A stretch of 64,000 nucleotides of DNA from Haloarcula amylovorans (lineage in GTDB: Archaea > Halobacteriota > Halobacteria > Halobacteriales > Haloarculaceae): contig NZ_SRIF01000001.1 of the NCBI RefSeq assembly GCF_004681185.1, forward strand, positions 992,001 to 1,056,000, given 5' to 3'. The notes under the pieces were generated by a model. It was not told the DNA's origin and searched no databases. It saw only the letters and a program-made list of their open reading frames with translations. Made by a program: the position numbers and the translations under genes. Positions 8,000-16,248 of this stretch are shown one piece after another; the stretch's first letter is position 1, and each line of letters opens with the position of its first letter.

Positions 8000-9094
8000 T
8001 CAGGGAAGCGGCACCGCTGCGGCCGTGGTGAAGACGCCGGCGATGGCGAGGAGCCCCAAGATGAGCGTCGTCGTGATGATCGAGGCCGCAGGCGGGTCGA
8101 AGTGCGTGTCCGAGTGCGCGTAGAAGATACGCTGCCAGATCTCACCGAAGAGCGCACCGAGGACGCCGAAGAGCGCGCCGAGGACGAGTGCGACGACGAC
8201 GGGGGACCCGTCGGTCATCGCCATGCTCGCGATGAACGTCGCGGGCAAGGTCATGTGGTGGGTGACGGGGAACTTCTCGACGCCGAGGTTCAAGAACAGC
8301 AGGCTGGCCGCGGAGATGCCGAAGGGGATGAAGAGACTCCCGGTCTTGGCGAAGATGTATGCTCCGAGGATACCGGTGACCAGACCGAGCATCACGACGT
8401 GGCTCCATCGGTATTGGTGGGGGAGCCACGGTTCGACTGCGGGTCGCTGCGCGCTGTACCCACCGTCGGCCGCGACTTCTTCGCCGTCGACCTGGTCCAT
8501 CCGCATCTTCCCGCCCTCGAAAGGCGTCATGTCGAAGAGGCTGCTGCCGCGCACTTTCCCGATGACGGGGTAACCAAAAACGAGTCGGGCGACGATAGCG
8601 GAGAGGATGACCCCCATTGCTGGCGGGTCAATTGGGATTCCGAGGCCGCCGGACGTCTGGCGGATCGCCATCCCGAGGATCCCGAAGACGCCGCCGACGG
8701 CGAGAATGTCGGGTCGGGTGCCGAGCGCGTAGGCGATGTCCTTCGCGGGGTGGTAGTCACCGTCGCCCGGTGCCGGCATACCGTCGTTCTTCGCGGCGTA
8801 GGCCGCGGCGGCGACGCCGCCGGCGAAGGCGACGTGTGGGCCGAACACGGGGCCGAAGGCGAGCGGGCCGACGATACCGGCACCGTAGCCACCAGCCGCG
8901 TCGGCGATGACGTCGGGCGAACCGCCGACGAACCCCTCCGAGACGACGTTGCCTGCCTCGCCGATGAGGACCATGAAGCCGGTGAAGATGAACGCGGGCA
9001 GCGCACCGATGGACGCGCCGAATGCGCCACCAGCGAAGGAGGCGATGACGAGGACCAGGATGTCCATGGCCGTGAGGCCGAAGACGATAGCCAT
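8000..9094 (-). CDS. Polytopic membrane protein in glycerol kinase operon
   Basis: A 364-residue integral membrane protein with roughly nine hydrophobic segments rich in Gly and Ala, the first at residues 1-30 and the last at the extreme C-terminus. It is not an MIP-type aquaglyceroporin: I see no pair of NPA motifs. It starts 3 bases after the glpK stop codon, so it is almost certainly co-expressed with glycerol kinase. From memory, proteins of this kind sit beside glpK in other haloarchaea and have been suggested to be glycerol facilitators; I cannot confirm that from the sequence. A transport or channel role for glycerol is the natural inference. Confidence 0.7.
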   Translation of the reverse strand: MAIVFGLTAMDILVLVIASFAGGAFGASIGALPAFIFTGFMVLIGEAGNVVSEGFVGGSPDVIADAAGGYGAGIVGPLAFGPVFGPHVAFAGGVAAAAYAAKNDGMPAPGDGDYHPAKDIAYALGTRPDILAVGGVFGILGMAIRQTSGGLGIPIDPPAMGVILSAIVARLVFGYPVIGKVRGSSLFDMTPFEGGKMRMDQVDGEEVAADGGYSAQRPAVEPWLPHQYRWSHVVMLGLVTGILGAYIFAKTGSLFIPFGISAASLLFLNLGVEKFPVTHHMTLPATFIASMAMTDGSPVVVALVLGALFGVLGALFGEIWQRIFYAHSDTHFDPPAASIITTTLILGLLAIAGVFTTAAAVPLP

Positions 9095-9097
9095 CCG

Positions 9098-10630
9098 TTA
9101 TTCCTCCTGTGCCCAGTCGAGCGAGCGCTCGATGGCGTCGTCCCAGCGCCCGTACATCCTGTCGGCCTCGTCGGCATCCATCTCCGGGCTGAACTCGCGG
9201 TCGACCTGCCAGTTGTCGCGGAGTTCGTCCACGGTATCCCAGTAGCCGACAGCTAATCCGGCGGCGTAGGCCGACCCGAGCGCGGTCGTCTCGTCGACTT
9301 CGGGTCGGGCAATGTCCGTCTGGATGATGTCGGACTGGAGCTGACAGAGGAAGTTGTTCTTGACCGCCCCGCCGTCGACGCGCAGCGCCGTCATCTCGAC
9401 ACCGGAGTCGGCCTCCATGGCTTCGGCGACGTCGCGGGTCTGGTAGGCGATGGACTCCAGCGTCGCGCGAACGATGTGTTCCTTGCGGGTACCCCGAGTC
9501 ATCCCGACAATCGTCCCGCGCGCACGGCCGTCCCAGTGTGGTGCACCGAGTCCGGTGAACGCCGGGACCATGTAGACCCCGTCCGTCGAATCGACCGAAC
9601 GAGCGAGTTCGGCCGTCTGTGCGGCGTTGTTGATGAGGTCGACGTCTTCGAGCCATTCGATTGCTGCACCCGTGATGAAGATGGAACCTTCGAGGGCATA
9701 TTGGACCGGCTCGCCGGACATCTGGAACCCGATGGTCGTCAACAGGCCGTGTTCGGACTCGACGGCCTCGTTTCCGGTGTTCATCAGGTAGAACGACCCT
9801 GTGCCGTAGGTGTTCTTGGCGTCACCCTCGTCGAAACAGGTTTGGCCGAACATCGCGGCCTGCTGGTCGCCCAGTGCGCCCGCGACGGGTATCTCCTCGC
9901 CGAGGAAGCCGTCGGGATCGGTGTGGCCGTAGTACTCCTCGTCCGAGGACGGCCGAACTTCCGGGAGCATGGACTCGTCGACGCCGAACTCCTCTAAGAG
10001 TTCCTCGTCCCACTCCAGATCCCGAATGTTGTAGAGCATCGTCCGGGAAGCGTTGGTGACGTCGGTGATGTGGTTCCCGGTGAGGTTGTAGATGAGCCAG
10101 GCGTCGATCGTTCCCATCAGTAGTTCGCCAGCTTGGGCGCGGTCACGGAGGCTCTCGCCGCGGGAACTCTGCATCTTCAGGGGTTCGGCGTTGTCGAGAA
10201 TCCACTCGGTCTTGGTCGCCGAGAAGTATGCATCCGCCTCCAGCCCCGTCTTCTCGCGAATTTCCTCTACTTTCCCTGCGTCCTGTAGTTCCTCGACGCG
10301 GTCGGTGGTCCGACGGTCCTGCCAGACTAAGGCGTTGTGGACGGGTTTTCCGGTCTCCTTGTCCCAGACGACGGTCGTCTCGCGCTGGTTCGTGATGCCC
10401 AGTGCTTCGAGTTGGCTCGCGTCGATACCGCCGTCTTCGAGCCCCTGTTCGACGACGTCCTGTGTGTTCTCCCAGATTTCGAGGGGGTCGTGTTCGACCC
10501 AGCCGGGTTCCGGATAGATTTGCTCGTGTTTCTCGTAGGCGTTGGCGACGACCTGTCCGCTGTGGTCGAACACCATAAACCGCGTGCCTGTCGTGCCCTG
10601 GTCGATCGAAGCGACGTACGTGTCTGTCAT
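9098..10630 (-). CDS. glpK: Glycerol kinase
   Basis: A 510-residue FGGY kinase that converts glycerol and ATP to sn-glycerol 3-phosphate in the cytoplasm. The N-terminus YVASIDQGTTGTRFMVFDH, the FGGY-type segment FTGLGAPHWDGRARGTIVGM, and ALRVDGGAVKNNFLCQ near the C-terminus are diagnostic. I chose the ATG at 10630 (MTDTYVASIDQG) because a GGAG lies 9 bases upstream on the minus strand. Further in-frame starts at 10645 and 10690 give a non-family extension. The promoter is TTTATAAT (10702-10709 reversed), and an 8-base inverted repeat lies in the leader. The product feeds GlpABC, encoded divergently. Confidence 0.96.
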   Translation of the reverse strand: MTDTYVASIDQGTTGTRFMVFDHSGQVVANAYEKHEQIYPEPGWVEHDPLEIWENTQDVVEQGLEDGGIDASQLEALGITNQRETTVVWDKETGKPVHNALVWQDRRTTDRVEELQDAGKVEEIREKTGLEADAYFSATKTEWILDNAEPLKMQSSRGESLRDRAQAGELLMGTIDAWLIYNLTGNHITDVTNASRTMLYNIRDLEWDEELLEEFGVDESMLPEVRPSSDEEYYGHTDPDGFLGEEIPVAGALGDQQAAMFGQTCFDEGDAKNTYGTGSFYLMNTGNEAVESEHGLLTTIGFQMSGEPVQYALEGSIFITGAAIEWLEDVDLINNAAQTAELARSVDSTDGVYMVPAFTGLGAPHWDGRARGTIVGMTRGTRKEHIVRATLESIAYQTRDVAEAMEADSGVEMTALRVDGGAVKNNFLCQLQSDIIQTDIARPEVDETTALGSAYAAGLAVGYWDTVDELRDNWQVDREFSPEMDADEADRMYGRWDDAIERSLDWAQEE

Positions 10631-10655
10631 TCGTGTGTACTCCATCGGGCAGGCC

Positions 10656-10690
10656 TTGTTTACTGAAGGCCTCGCCTTGTTGGTAAACAA
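10656..10690. promoter_or_regulatory. Inverted repeat in glpK leader
   Basis: TTGTTTAC (10656-10663) and GTAAACAA (10683-10690) are perfect 8-base inverted arms 19 bases apart. They lie between the TATA-like element (10702-10709) and the glpK start, where a bound repressor could block transcription. The bound protein is unknown. Confidence 0.5.
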
Positions 10691-10701
10691 TATAGTGAAT
10701 C

Positions 10702-10709
10702 ATTATAAA
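10702..10709 (-). promoter_or_regulatory. TATA-like element of glpK
   Basis: TTTATAAT on the minus strand predicts a transcript start near 10680 and a leader of about 50 bases, which agrees with the Shine-Dalgarno-like GGAG before the glpK ATG. Confidence 0.55.
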
Positions 10710-10736
10710 GATTACTGCCGAGTGTCGACCGCGCAT

Positions 10737-11322
10737 AAAAAATTCGCGACGAAGAGTCGGTTCCCACGTTTCGAACGAAGGTAGTAGCCTACGAAGGTGA
10801 TATAGACAACGATGCAGGCTTCAGAAGCGAATTACAGGCGCGGGGCTGAATCGTCTCGGACGTTCGAATTGGTAGTCTGAACGTCGGTTGGGTCTCGAAT
10901 GTCTGAGAACGTGGCTCAGTATTTCCCCGGGAGTCGATAACCGACCCTCTCTTTCGAGCTGAAAAACGGGATTCGCCGTTGTGATTTCCGGAACGACGCG
11001 TTCGGAGGCAACAATCGGCGTCTGTGGCGGATCGCAGTACCGATGAAGATCGTCGTCGGTTATCCGCGATAGGAGATCGACAGTAACGAACTGATCTCCG
11101 TATCGACGATTGGCTTCGAACAGCTCTCATTTCGAACCGTACTGTTCTGTGGGTTCTACCGCCGATTCTTTCCACCTCCGTCGAGTTCATGTGACCTGTG
11201 AACGCCCCTCTCTATCACGACTGTCGGCGACGAAATAGTCACGATTACTGATGAAATTTACTGTAGGGAGGGGGTTCAACGGTAAAATAAAGTGCGTGCA
11301 CATCGAAGACCGATTATAACAG
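10737..11322. other. Gene-free region between glpK and glpA
   Basis: About 590 bases of lower-GC sequence without a convincing gene. The only open frames have basic, low-complexity translations unlike the acidic proteins around them. The right end holds TAAAATAAA (11283-11291), a plausible TATA element for glpA. The unusual length for a haloarchaeal intergenic gap suggests either long regulatory regions for both glycerol units or a decayed gene. Confidence 0.6.
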
Positions 11323-13050
11323 ATGGGACCGACACCACACATCGCCGTTATCGGCGGCGGTTCGACCGGCGTGGGCATCGCCCGGGACCTCGCCATGCGC
11401 GGCCTCGACGTGACGCTCGTCGAGCAGGGCAACCTCACGCACGGGACGACCGGGCGGATGCACGGCCTCCTCCACAGCGGCGGTCGCTACGCCGTCTCGG
11501 ACCAGGCCAGCGCGACCGAATGCATCGAAGAGAACCGCGTCCTCCGGGATATCGCCAGTCACTGCGTGGAGATGACCGGCGGGATGTTCGTCAAGCGACC
11601 AGAGGACAGCGAGGAGTACTTCCAGGAGAAGCTCTCCGGCTGTGAGGAGTGCGGCATCCCCGCGAAAGTCGTCTCCTGCGACGAGGCCCGGGCGATGGAG
11701 CCCCATCTAGCGAAAGACATCGAGAAAGCCATCGTGGTCCCCGACGGGGCCATCGATCCGTTCCGCCTCGTCGTCGCCAACGCCGGCAGCGCACAGGAAC
11801 ACGGCGCACGTATCGAGACCCACTCGAAAGTGACGGACCTCCTCGTCGAGGATGGCGAGGTCGTCGGTCTCGAAGTCGAACACACCTCCGGACCGGGGAC
11901 GCGCGTTCACGGCGAGAAGGGCGGGACCGAGGAGATTCGCGCCGACTACGTCGTCAACGCGACCGGCGCGTGGGCCGGCCGAATCGGCGACATGGCCGGC
12001 CTCGACATCGCGGTTCGCCCCTCGAAGGGCGTCATGACCATCATGAACGTCCGGCAGGTCGATACCGTCATCAACCGCTGTCGGCCCAAGGGCGACGCCG
12101 ACATCGTCGTCCCCCACGAGACGACGGCCATCCTCGGCACCACTGACGAGGAGGTCGAGGACCCCGAGGACTACCCCGAAGAGCAGTGGGAGGTGGACCT
12201 GATGATCGAGACACTCTCGGAACTCATCCCGATGCTCGAAGAAGCCCGCACCATCCGCTCCTTTTGGGGCGTCCGGCCGCTGTACGAACCGCCGGACGTG
12301 GGCAGTACGGACCCGACCGACATCACGCGCGATTTCTTCCTCCTGGACCACGAGGAACGCGACGACCTGCCGGGCATGACCAGCATCGTCGGCGGGAAGT
12401 TCACCACCTATCGGATGATGGGCGAGCAGATTTCCGACCACGTCTGCGGGAAGTTCGGCATCGACGCCGACTGTCGCACCGCCGAGGAACCACTCCCCGG
12501 CAGCGAAGATTTCTCGGTCCTGCGCGACTACATGGACGAGTTCGGTCTCCGGTCGCCCATCGGCCGCCGCAGCGTCGAGCGCCTCGGTTCCCGCGCCGAC
12601 GAGGTACTCAAGACCGACAGCCCGAATCCGACGGTCTGCGAATGTGAGGGCGTCACTCGCGCAGAGATTCAGGACGCCATCAGCCAGTCGGGGTCGGACT
12701 TAAACGCCGTCCGCATCCGCACCCGCGCGTCGATGGGCAACTGTCAGGGCGGCATCTGCTGTCACCGGCTGGCCAGCGAACTCCACCCGGAGTACGGGGA
12801 AGGCGTCGTCCGGCGGGCGTGGGATGAACTGCTACAGGAGCGCTGGAAGGGCCAGCGACACGCCCTGTGGGGCCAGCAGCTCTCGCAGGCCATGCTGAAC
12901 TACGCGCTGCACGCGACGACGCAGAACCGCGACCACGATCCGGCCGGAGGCGATCCCGTGGACTTCGCCGCCTTCGATACGGGCGTCGGCCACGGCGATA
13001 CCCCGAGCACGGCCGACGTCGCCGCCGACGGAGGGCGAAATGGCGATTGA
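11323..13050 (+). CDS. glpA: Glycerol-3-phosphate dehydrogenase subunit A
   Basis: A 575-residue FAD flavoprotein of the anaerobic GlpABC type. It has the N-terminal dinucleotide fold [21 protein letters not shown], the [15 protein letters not shown] flavin-contact region, and a C-terminal BFD-like [2Fe-2S] domain with cysteines in [10 protein letters not shown] and [13 protein letters not shown] (about residues 440-485). It oxidises sn-glycerol 3-phosphate to dihydroxyacetone phosphate and passes electrons to GlpB/GlpC and the membrane quinone pool. It is the first gene of a rightward operon divergent from glpK and overlaps glpB by 11 bases. Confidence 0.95.
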   Translation: MGPTPHIAVIGGGSTGVGIARDLAMRGLDVTLVEQGNLTHGTTGRMHGLLHSGGRYAVSDQASATECIEENRVLRDIASHCVEMTGGMFVKRPEDSEEYFQEKLSGCEECGIPAKVVSCDEARAMEPHLAKDIEKAIVVPDGAIDPFRLVVANAGSAQEHGARIETHSKVTDLLVEDGEVVGLEVEHTSGPGTRVHGEKGGTEEIRADYVVNATGAWAGRIGDMAGLDIAVRPSKGVMTIMNVRQVDTVINRCRPKGDADIVVPHETTAILGTTDEEVEDPEDYPEEQWEVDLMIETLSELIPMLEEARTIRSFWGVRPLYEPPDVGSTDPTDITRDFFLLDHEERDDLPGMTSIVGGKFTTYRMMGEQISDHVCGKFGIDADCRTAEEPLPGSEDFSVLRDYMDEFGLRSPIGRRSVERLGSRADEVLKTDSPNPTVCECEGVTRAEIQDAISQSGSDLNAVRIRTRASMGNCQGGICCHRLASELHPEYGEGVVRRAWDELLQERWKGQRHALWGQQLSQAMLNYALHATTQNRDHDPAGGDPVDFAAFDTGVGHGDTPSTADVAADGGRNGD

Positions 13051-14311
13051 GTCGGAGGTGCTGGTCGTCGGCGGCGGGCTGGCCGGACTGACGAGCGCGC
13101 TCACCGCCGCCCGCGAGGGTGCGGACGTGCGACTGCTCTCCTACAAACAGAGCACGCTCCGGCAGGCCTCCGGGCTGGTCGATCTGCTCGGCTACACGCC
13201 CGACGGCGACGGACCGCTGACTGACCCGTATTCGGCAATAGCGGACCTCCCGGAGTCACACCCCTACAGCACCGTCGGCGTCGAGACGGTTCGCGAGGCG
13301 ATGGCGCTGTTCGACGACGTAACCGACTACGAAGGGGGCCACACCGATACGAACGCGCTCCTGCCGACCCACGGCGGGACGGTCAAACCGACCGCTCGGT
13401 ACCCACAGAGTGCGGCAGCGGGCCTGGCGAGTGACGACCGGGACGTGCTGCTGGTCGGCATCGAGTCGATGACCGACTTCGACGCGCCCCACGTCGCCGC
13501 CCACCTCGAAGCCGCCGGGGTTCCCTTCGACGTACGTGGGGAGACGATTCAGTTCCCAGGCGACCTGCGCGCGGACGCGAAGGTGACGCGCTATGCGAAG
13601 CTGCTCGATACCGACAGCGAGGTAGCGGTTCGCGGCCGGAAACGACCGGCACGCGAAGCGCTCGCCCAGCGCGTGAACCCCCTCATCGAGGACGAGGAAC
13701 GCGTCGGTTTCCCGGCGATTCTCGGCGACGACCACCCCGGGGCGATCCGGCAAGCCCTGAGCGAGCAAATGGGCGTCGACGTCTTCGAAGTCCCGATGGG
13801 GCCGCCGTCGCTACCCGGTCTCCGCCTCGAAGACCGACTGTTCGCGGCACTCGACGCGGCTGGCGCGAACATCGAGACTGGGAATCCGGTCGTCGCCTAC
13901 GAGGGAGACAGGCACGTAGAGCGCGTGTTCGTGGAAAAGAACGGCGCGAAGATACCCTACTCTGCCGAGCAGTTCGTCCTCGCTACGGGCGGCCTCGTCG
14001 GGAAGGGCATCGAGTCCGACCGCGAGGGCGTCTCCGAACCCGTTTTCGACTGTCACGTCCCGCACCCCGAGAACCGCTACGACTGGTTCGACACCGAAGT
14101 GTTCGGCGACCACCGGTTCGCCGGGTTCGGCGTCGAGACCGACGGGCGGATGCGGCCGCTCGCGGCCGACGGTGACGCGGAGTTCGAGAACGTGCGAGCC
14201 GCTGGGAGCGTACTGGGCGGCTACGACTTTGCGGCTGAGAAATCCGGCGGCGGCGTCTCGATTGCGACTGGCTACGCGGCGGGCACGAACGCCGCGGAGG
14301 AACTACGATGA
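13040..14311 (+). CDS. glpB: Glycerol-3-phosphate dehydrogenase subunit B
   Basis: A 423-residue flavin-binding subunit of the anaerobic GlpABC complex. It begins with [28 protein letters not shown], an FMN/FAD Rossmann segment (described here in parts: [10 protein letters not shown] then [11 protein letters not shown]), and has a C-terminal [13 protein letters not shown] motif that closes the flavin site. Its ATG lies 11 bases inside the glpA gene and its stop overlaps the glpC start by 4 bases, so the three subunits are translated as one coupled unit. It relays electrons between GlpA and the iron-sulfur subunit. Confidence 0.93.
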   Translation: MAIESEVLVVGGGLAGLTSALTAAREGADVRLLSYKQSTLRQASGLVDLLGYTPDGDGPLTDPYSAIADLPESHPYSTVGVETVREAMALFDDVTDYEGGHTDTNALLPTHGGTVKPTARYPQSAAAGLASDDRDVLLVGIESMTDFDAPHVAAHLEAAGVPFDVRGETIQFPGDLRADAKVTRYAKLLDTDSEVAVRGRKRPAREALAQRVNPLIEDEERVGFPAILGDDHPGAIRQALSEQMGVDVFEVPMGPPSLPGLRLEDRLFAALDAAGANIETGNPVVAYEGDRHVERVFVEKNGAKIPYSAEQFVLATGGLVGKGIESDREGVSEPVFDCHVPHPENRYDWFDTEVFGDHRFAGFGVETDGRMRPLAADGDAEFENVRAAGSVLGGYDFAAEKSGGGVSIATGYAAGTNAAEELR

Positions 14312-15675
14312 GCGACGCAGAATCTCCAGACTTCGACCCTGTTGCACCGAATACGGGCGAGGACTTCGAACCGACCGAAGTGTTCCCCGAGAGCGACGAT
14401 TTCGACCTCCGACCGGGCGCTGACGCCTGTTACAAGTGCTCGATCTGCGACACGAACTGCCCGGTCGCGGAGGTGGACGACGACTTCCCCGGGCCGAAGT
14501 TCCAAGGTCCCGAGCAGTGGCGACTCAAACAGACCGACGACGGCTACGAGATAGACGACTCGGTGATGGACTGCTCGAACTGCATGCGCTGTGACAACGC
14601 CTGTCCGTCGGGCGTCCCCCTCTCGCAGATGCACAACACCGCCCGCGGGGAGTACGTCAGCGAGCAGATGGACAAGTTCTCCGTGGAGTACGTCCGCAAC
14701 CGCATCCTCGCCAACTACCGGACCTCGGCGTGGTTCGCCAGCAAGGTGCCGAAAGTGGCGAACTTCGCCATGAACTTCGGGCCCGCCCGCTGGGTCATGG
14801 AGAAGACGATGGGCATCACCAGCGAGCGCGACTTCCCGGAGTTTGCCCAGCAGACGTTCCGCGAGTGGTGGGCCGACCGCGGCGGCGCGAACGCCTCGCG
14901 GCGGAACGCTCGACGCGCACGCGAGCGGATGGGCGACCCCGCGGACGCCGAGAAGAAGGTGGCGTACTTCCACGGCTGTTACTCGAATTACAACACGCCC
15001 GAGGTCGGCAAGGCGATGGTCCGTGTCTACGAGCGCTTCGGCTACGAGGTGGTCGCCCCCGAACAGAAGTGTTCGGGGACGCCGATGTTCGCAAACGGGA
15101 TGTTAGACGACGCCCGCCGCCACGCCGAGGTCAACGTCTCCTCGATGTCGGACCTCGTCGAGAAAGGGTACGACGCCATCGCCTCGTGCACCTCCTGTTC
15201 GATGGCGCTCCGACAGGAGTACCCCGAACTGTTCGACATCGACGGCATCGAGAAGGTGGCCGCGAACACCTTCGAGGCCGTCGAGTACCTCCGCATCCAC
15301 GAGGACTTACGTGACGAGATTCGGGAAGCGGACGTCTCGGGCAACCTCGCCCGCGAGTTCGCCTACCACGCGCCGTGTCACGCCCGCAATCAGGGGCTGG
15401 ACCGGCAGGCCGTCGAACTGTTCCGCGACTTAGAGGGCGTCGGCGTCGAGGACGTCGGCGAGTCCTGTTCGGGCATCTCCGGTACCTACGGCTGGAAAGA
15501 GGAGAAGTACGAGAAGTCGATGGCGATCGGCGACGAGATGTTCGACCACATGGAAGACGCCGAAGGGACGACCGGCATGACCGAGTGCCCGACGTGTGCG
15601 ATGCAGATGGAACACGGCAGCGGCTACGAGATTCGCCACCCGCTGGAGTTGCTAGAGTCGGCACTGGTGACGTAG
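14308..15675 (+). CDS. glpC: Glycerol-3-phosphate dehydrogenase subunit C (iron-sulfur)
   Basis: A 455-residue iron-sulfur subunit. Two ferredoxin-type clusters are encoded near the N-terminus (CYKCSICDTNCP and CSNCMRCDNACPSG, about residues 45-105). They are followed by two CCG domains with FHGCYSNYNTPEVG and YHAPCHARNQG, plus further cysteines, as in heterodisulfide-reductase-like quinone-linked subunits. It anchors GlpAB to the membrane and hands electrons to the quinone. It starts on the 4-base ATGA overlap with glpB and is the last gene of the operon, converging with a UspA gene 30 bases away. Confidence 0.94.
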   Translation: MSDAESPDFDPVAPNTGEDFEPTEVFPESDDFDLRPGADACYKCSICDTNCPVAEVDDDFPGPKFQGPEQWRLKQTDDGYEIDDSVMDCSNCMRCDNACPSGVPLSQMHNTARGEYVSEQMDKFSVEYVRNRILANYRTSAWFASKVPKVANFAMNFGPARWVMEKTMGITSERDFPEFAQQTFREWWADRGGANASRRNARRARERMGDPADAEKKVAYFHGCYSNYNTPEVGKAMVRVYERFGYEVVAPEQKCSGTPMFANGMLDDARRHAEVNVSSMSDLVEKGYDAIASCTSCSMALRQEYPELFDIDGIEKVAANTFEAVEYLRIHEDLRDEIREADVSGNLAREFAYHAPCHARNQGLDRQAVELFRDLEGVGVEDVGESCSGISGTYGWKEEKYEKSMAIGDEMFDHMEDAEGTTGMTECPTCAMQMEHGSGYEIRHPLELLESALVT

Positions 15676-15705
15676 CGCGAAAGCAGAAAGACGAGTTTTC
15701 GGGCG

Positions 15706-16155
15706 TTACTCGCCGCGGACGAACGTGACCGGGCACGGCGCGTTCAGCATAACTTCCTGTGCCGTAGAGCCGAAGACGGCCTTGCCGGTCGGCGAGCGTT
15801 TGCGGCCGCCGACGACGACGAGGTCGGCGCTCTCATCTTCTGCGAGGTCGACGATCTGCTGGCCGTGGTTGCCGACGGCACCGCGGACGCTGTAATCGAT
15901 GCCGGCGTCGTTGAACCGGTCTTCAAGCTCGCGGACGGTCGTGTGCCGGTCGGCGACTTCGTTCGGGTCGGCCTCGCTGACGGAGGCGAACTCCAGTCGG
16001 TCGACGACGTTCTCGTACTCGTCGTCGGTGAAGACGTGAGCGATGACGACGCTGGCCCCCGTAGGACCGGCGATGTCCGTGACGGTCGCGGCGAGTTCGT
16101 CGATGCGGTCTTTGTCGTTCGGTCCGACTGCGAGGAGAATTCTCTCTAGTGCCAT
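15706..16155 (-). CDS. UspA-type universal stress protein
   Basis: A 149-residue single-domain UspA protein. The ATP-binding signature near the C-terminus reads VVGGRKRSPTGKAVFGSTAQ, which fits the G-2X-G-9X-G-S/T pattern, so it probably binds nucleotide. It is cytoplasmic and its specific role is unknown. A TATA-like CCTTTACTTT (minus strand, about 16174-16183) lies 20-28 bases upstream of its ATG, so it is probably expressed on its own although it follows ppc on the same strand. Confidence 0.9.
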   Translation of the reverse strand: MALERILLAVGPNDKDRIDELAATVTDIAGPTGASVVIAHVFTDDEYENVVDRLEFASVSEADPNEVADRHTTVRELEDRFNDAGIDYSVRGAVGNHGQQIVDLAEDESADLVVVGGRKRSPTGKAVFGSTAQEVMLNAPCPVTFVRGE

Positions 16156-16248
16156 AGCGGCCCTGCACGGGGCTCGAAAGTAAAGGCTTCGGTGACTACT
16201 ACGCCTGTTGTAACGGGACGCCGTACCAAACGAGCGCCAGAGCCGGCG

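Noticed and set aside
7574..9256. A 560-codon plus-strand frame opposite the glpK-linked membrane gene and AAA+ gene
   Set aside because: Antisense open frames are common in GC-rich DNA. This one has no family motifs, low complexity, and covers well-supported genes on the other strand.
10789..11190. A 133-codon frame between glpK and glpA
   Set aside because: The translation is basic and rich in Ser and Arg, unlike haloarchaeal proteins, with no motif and no promoter at the right distance.
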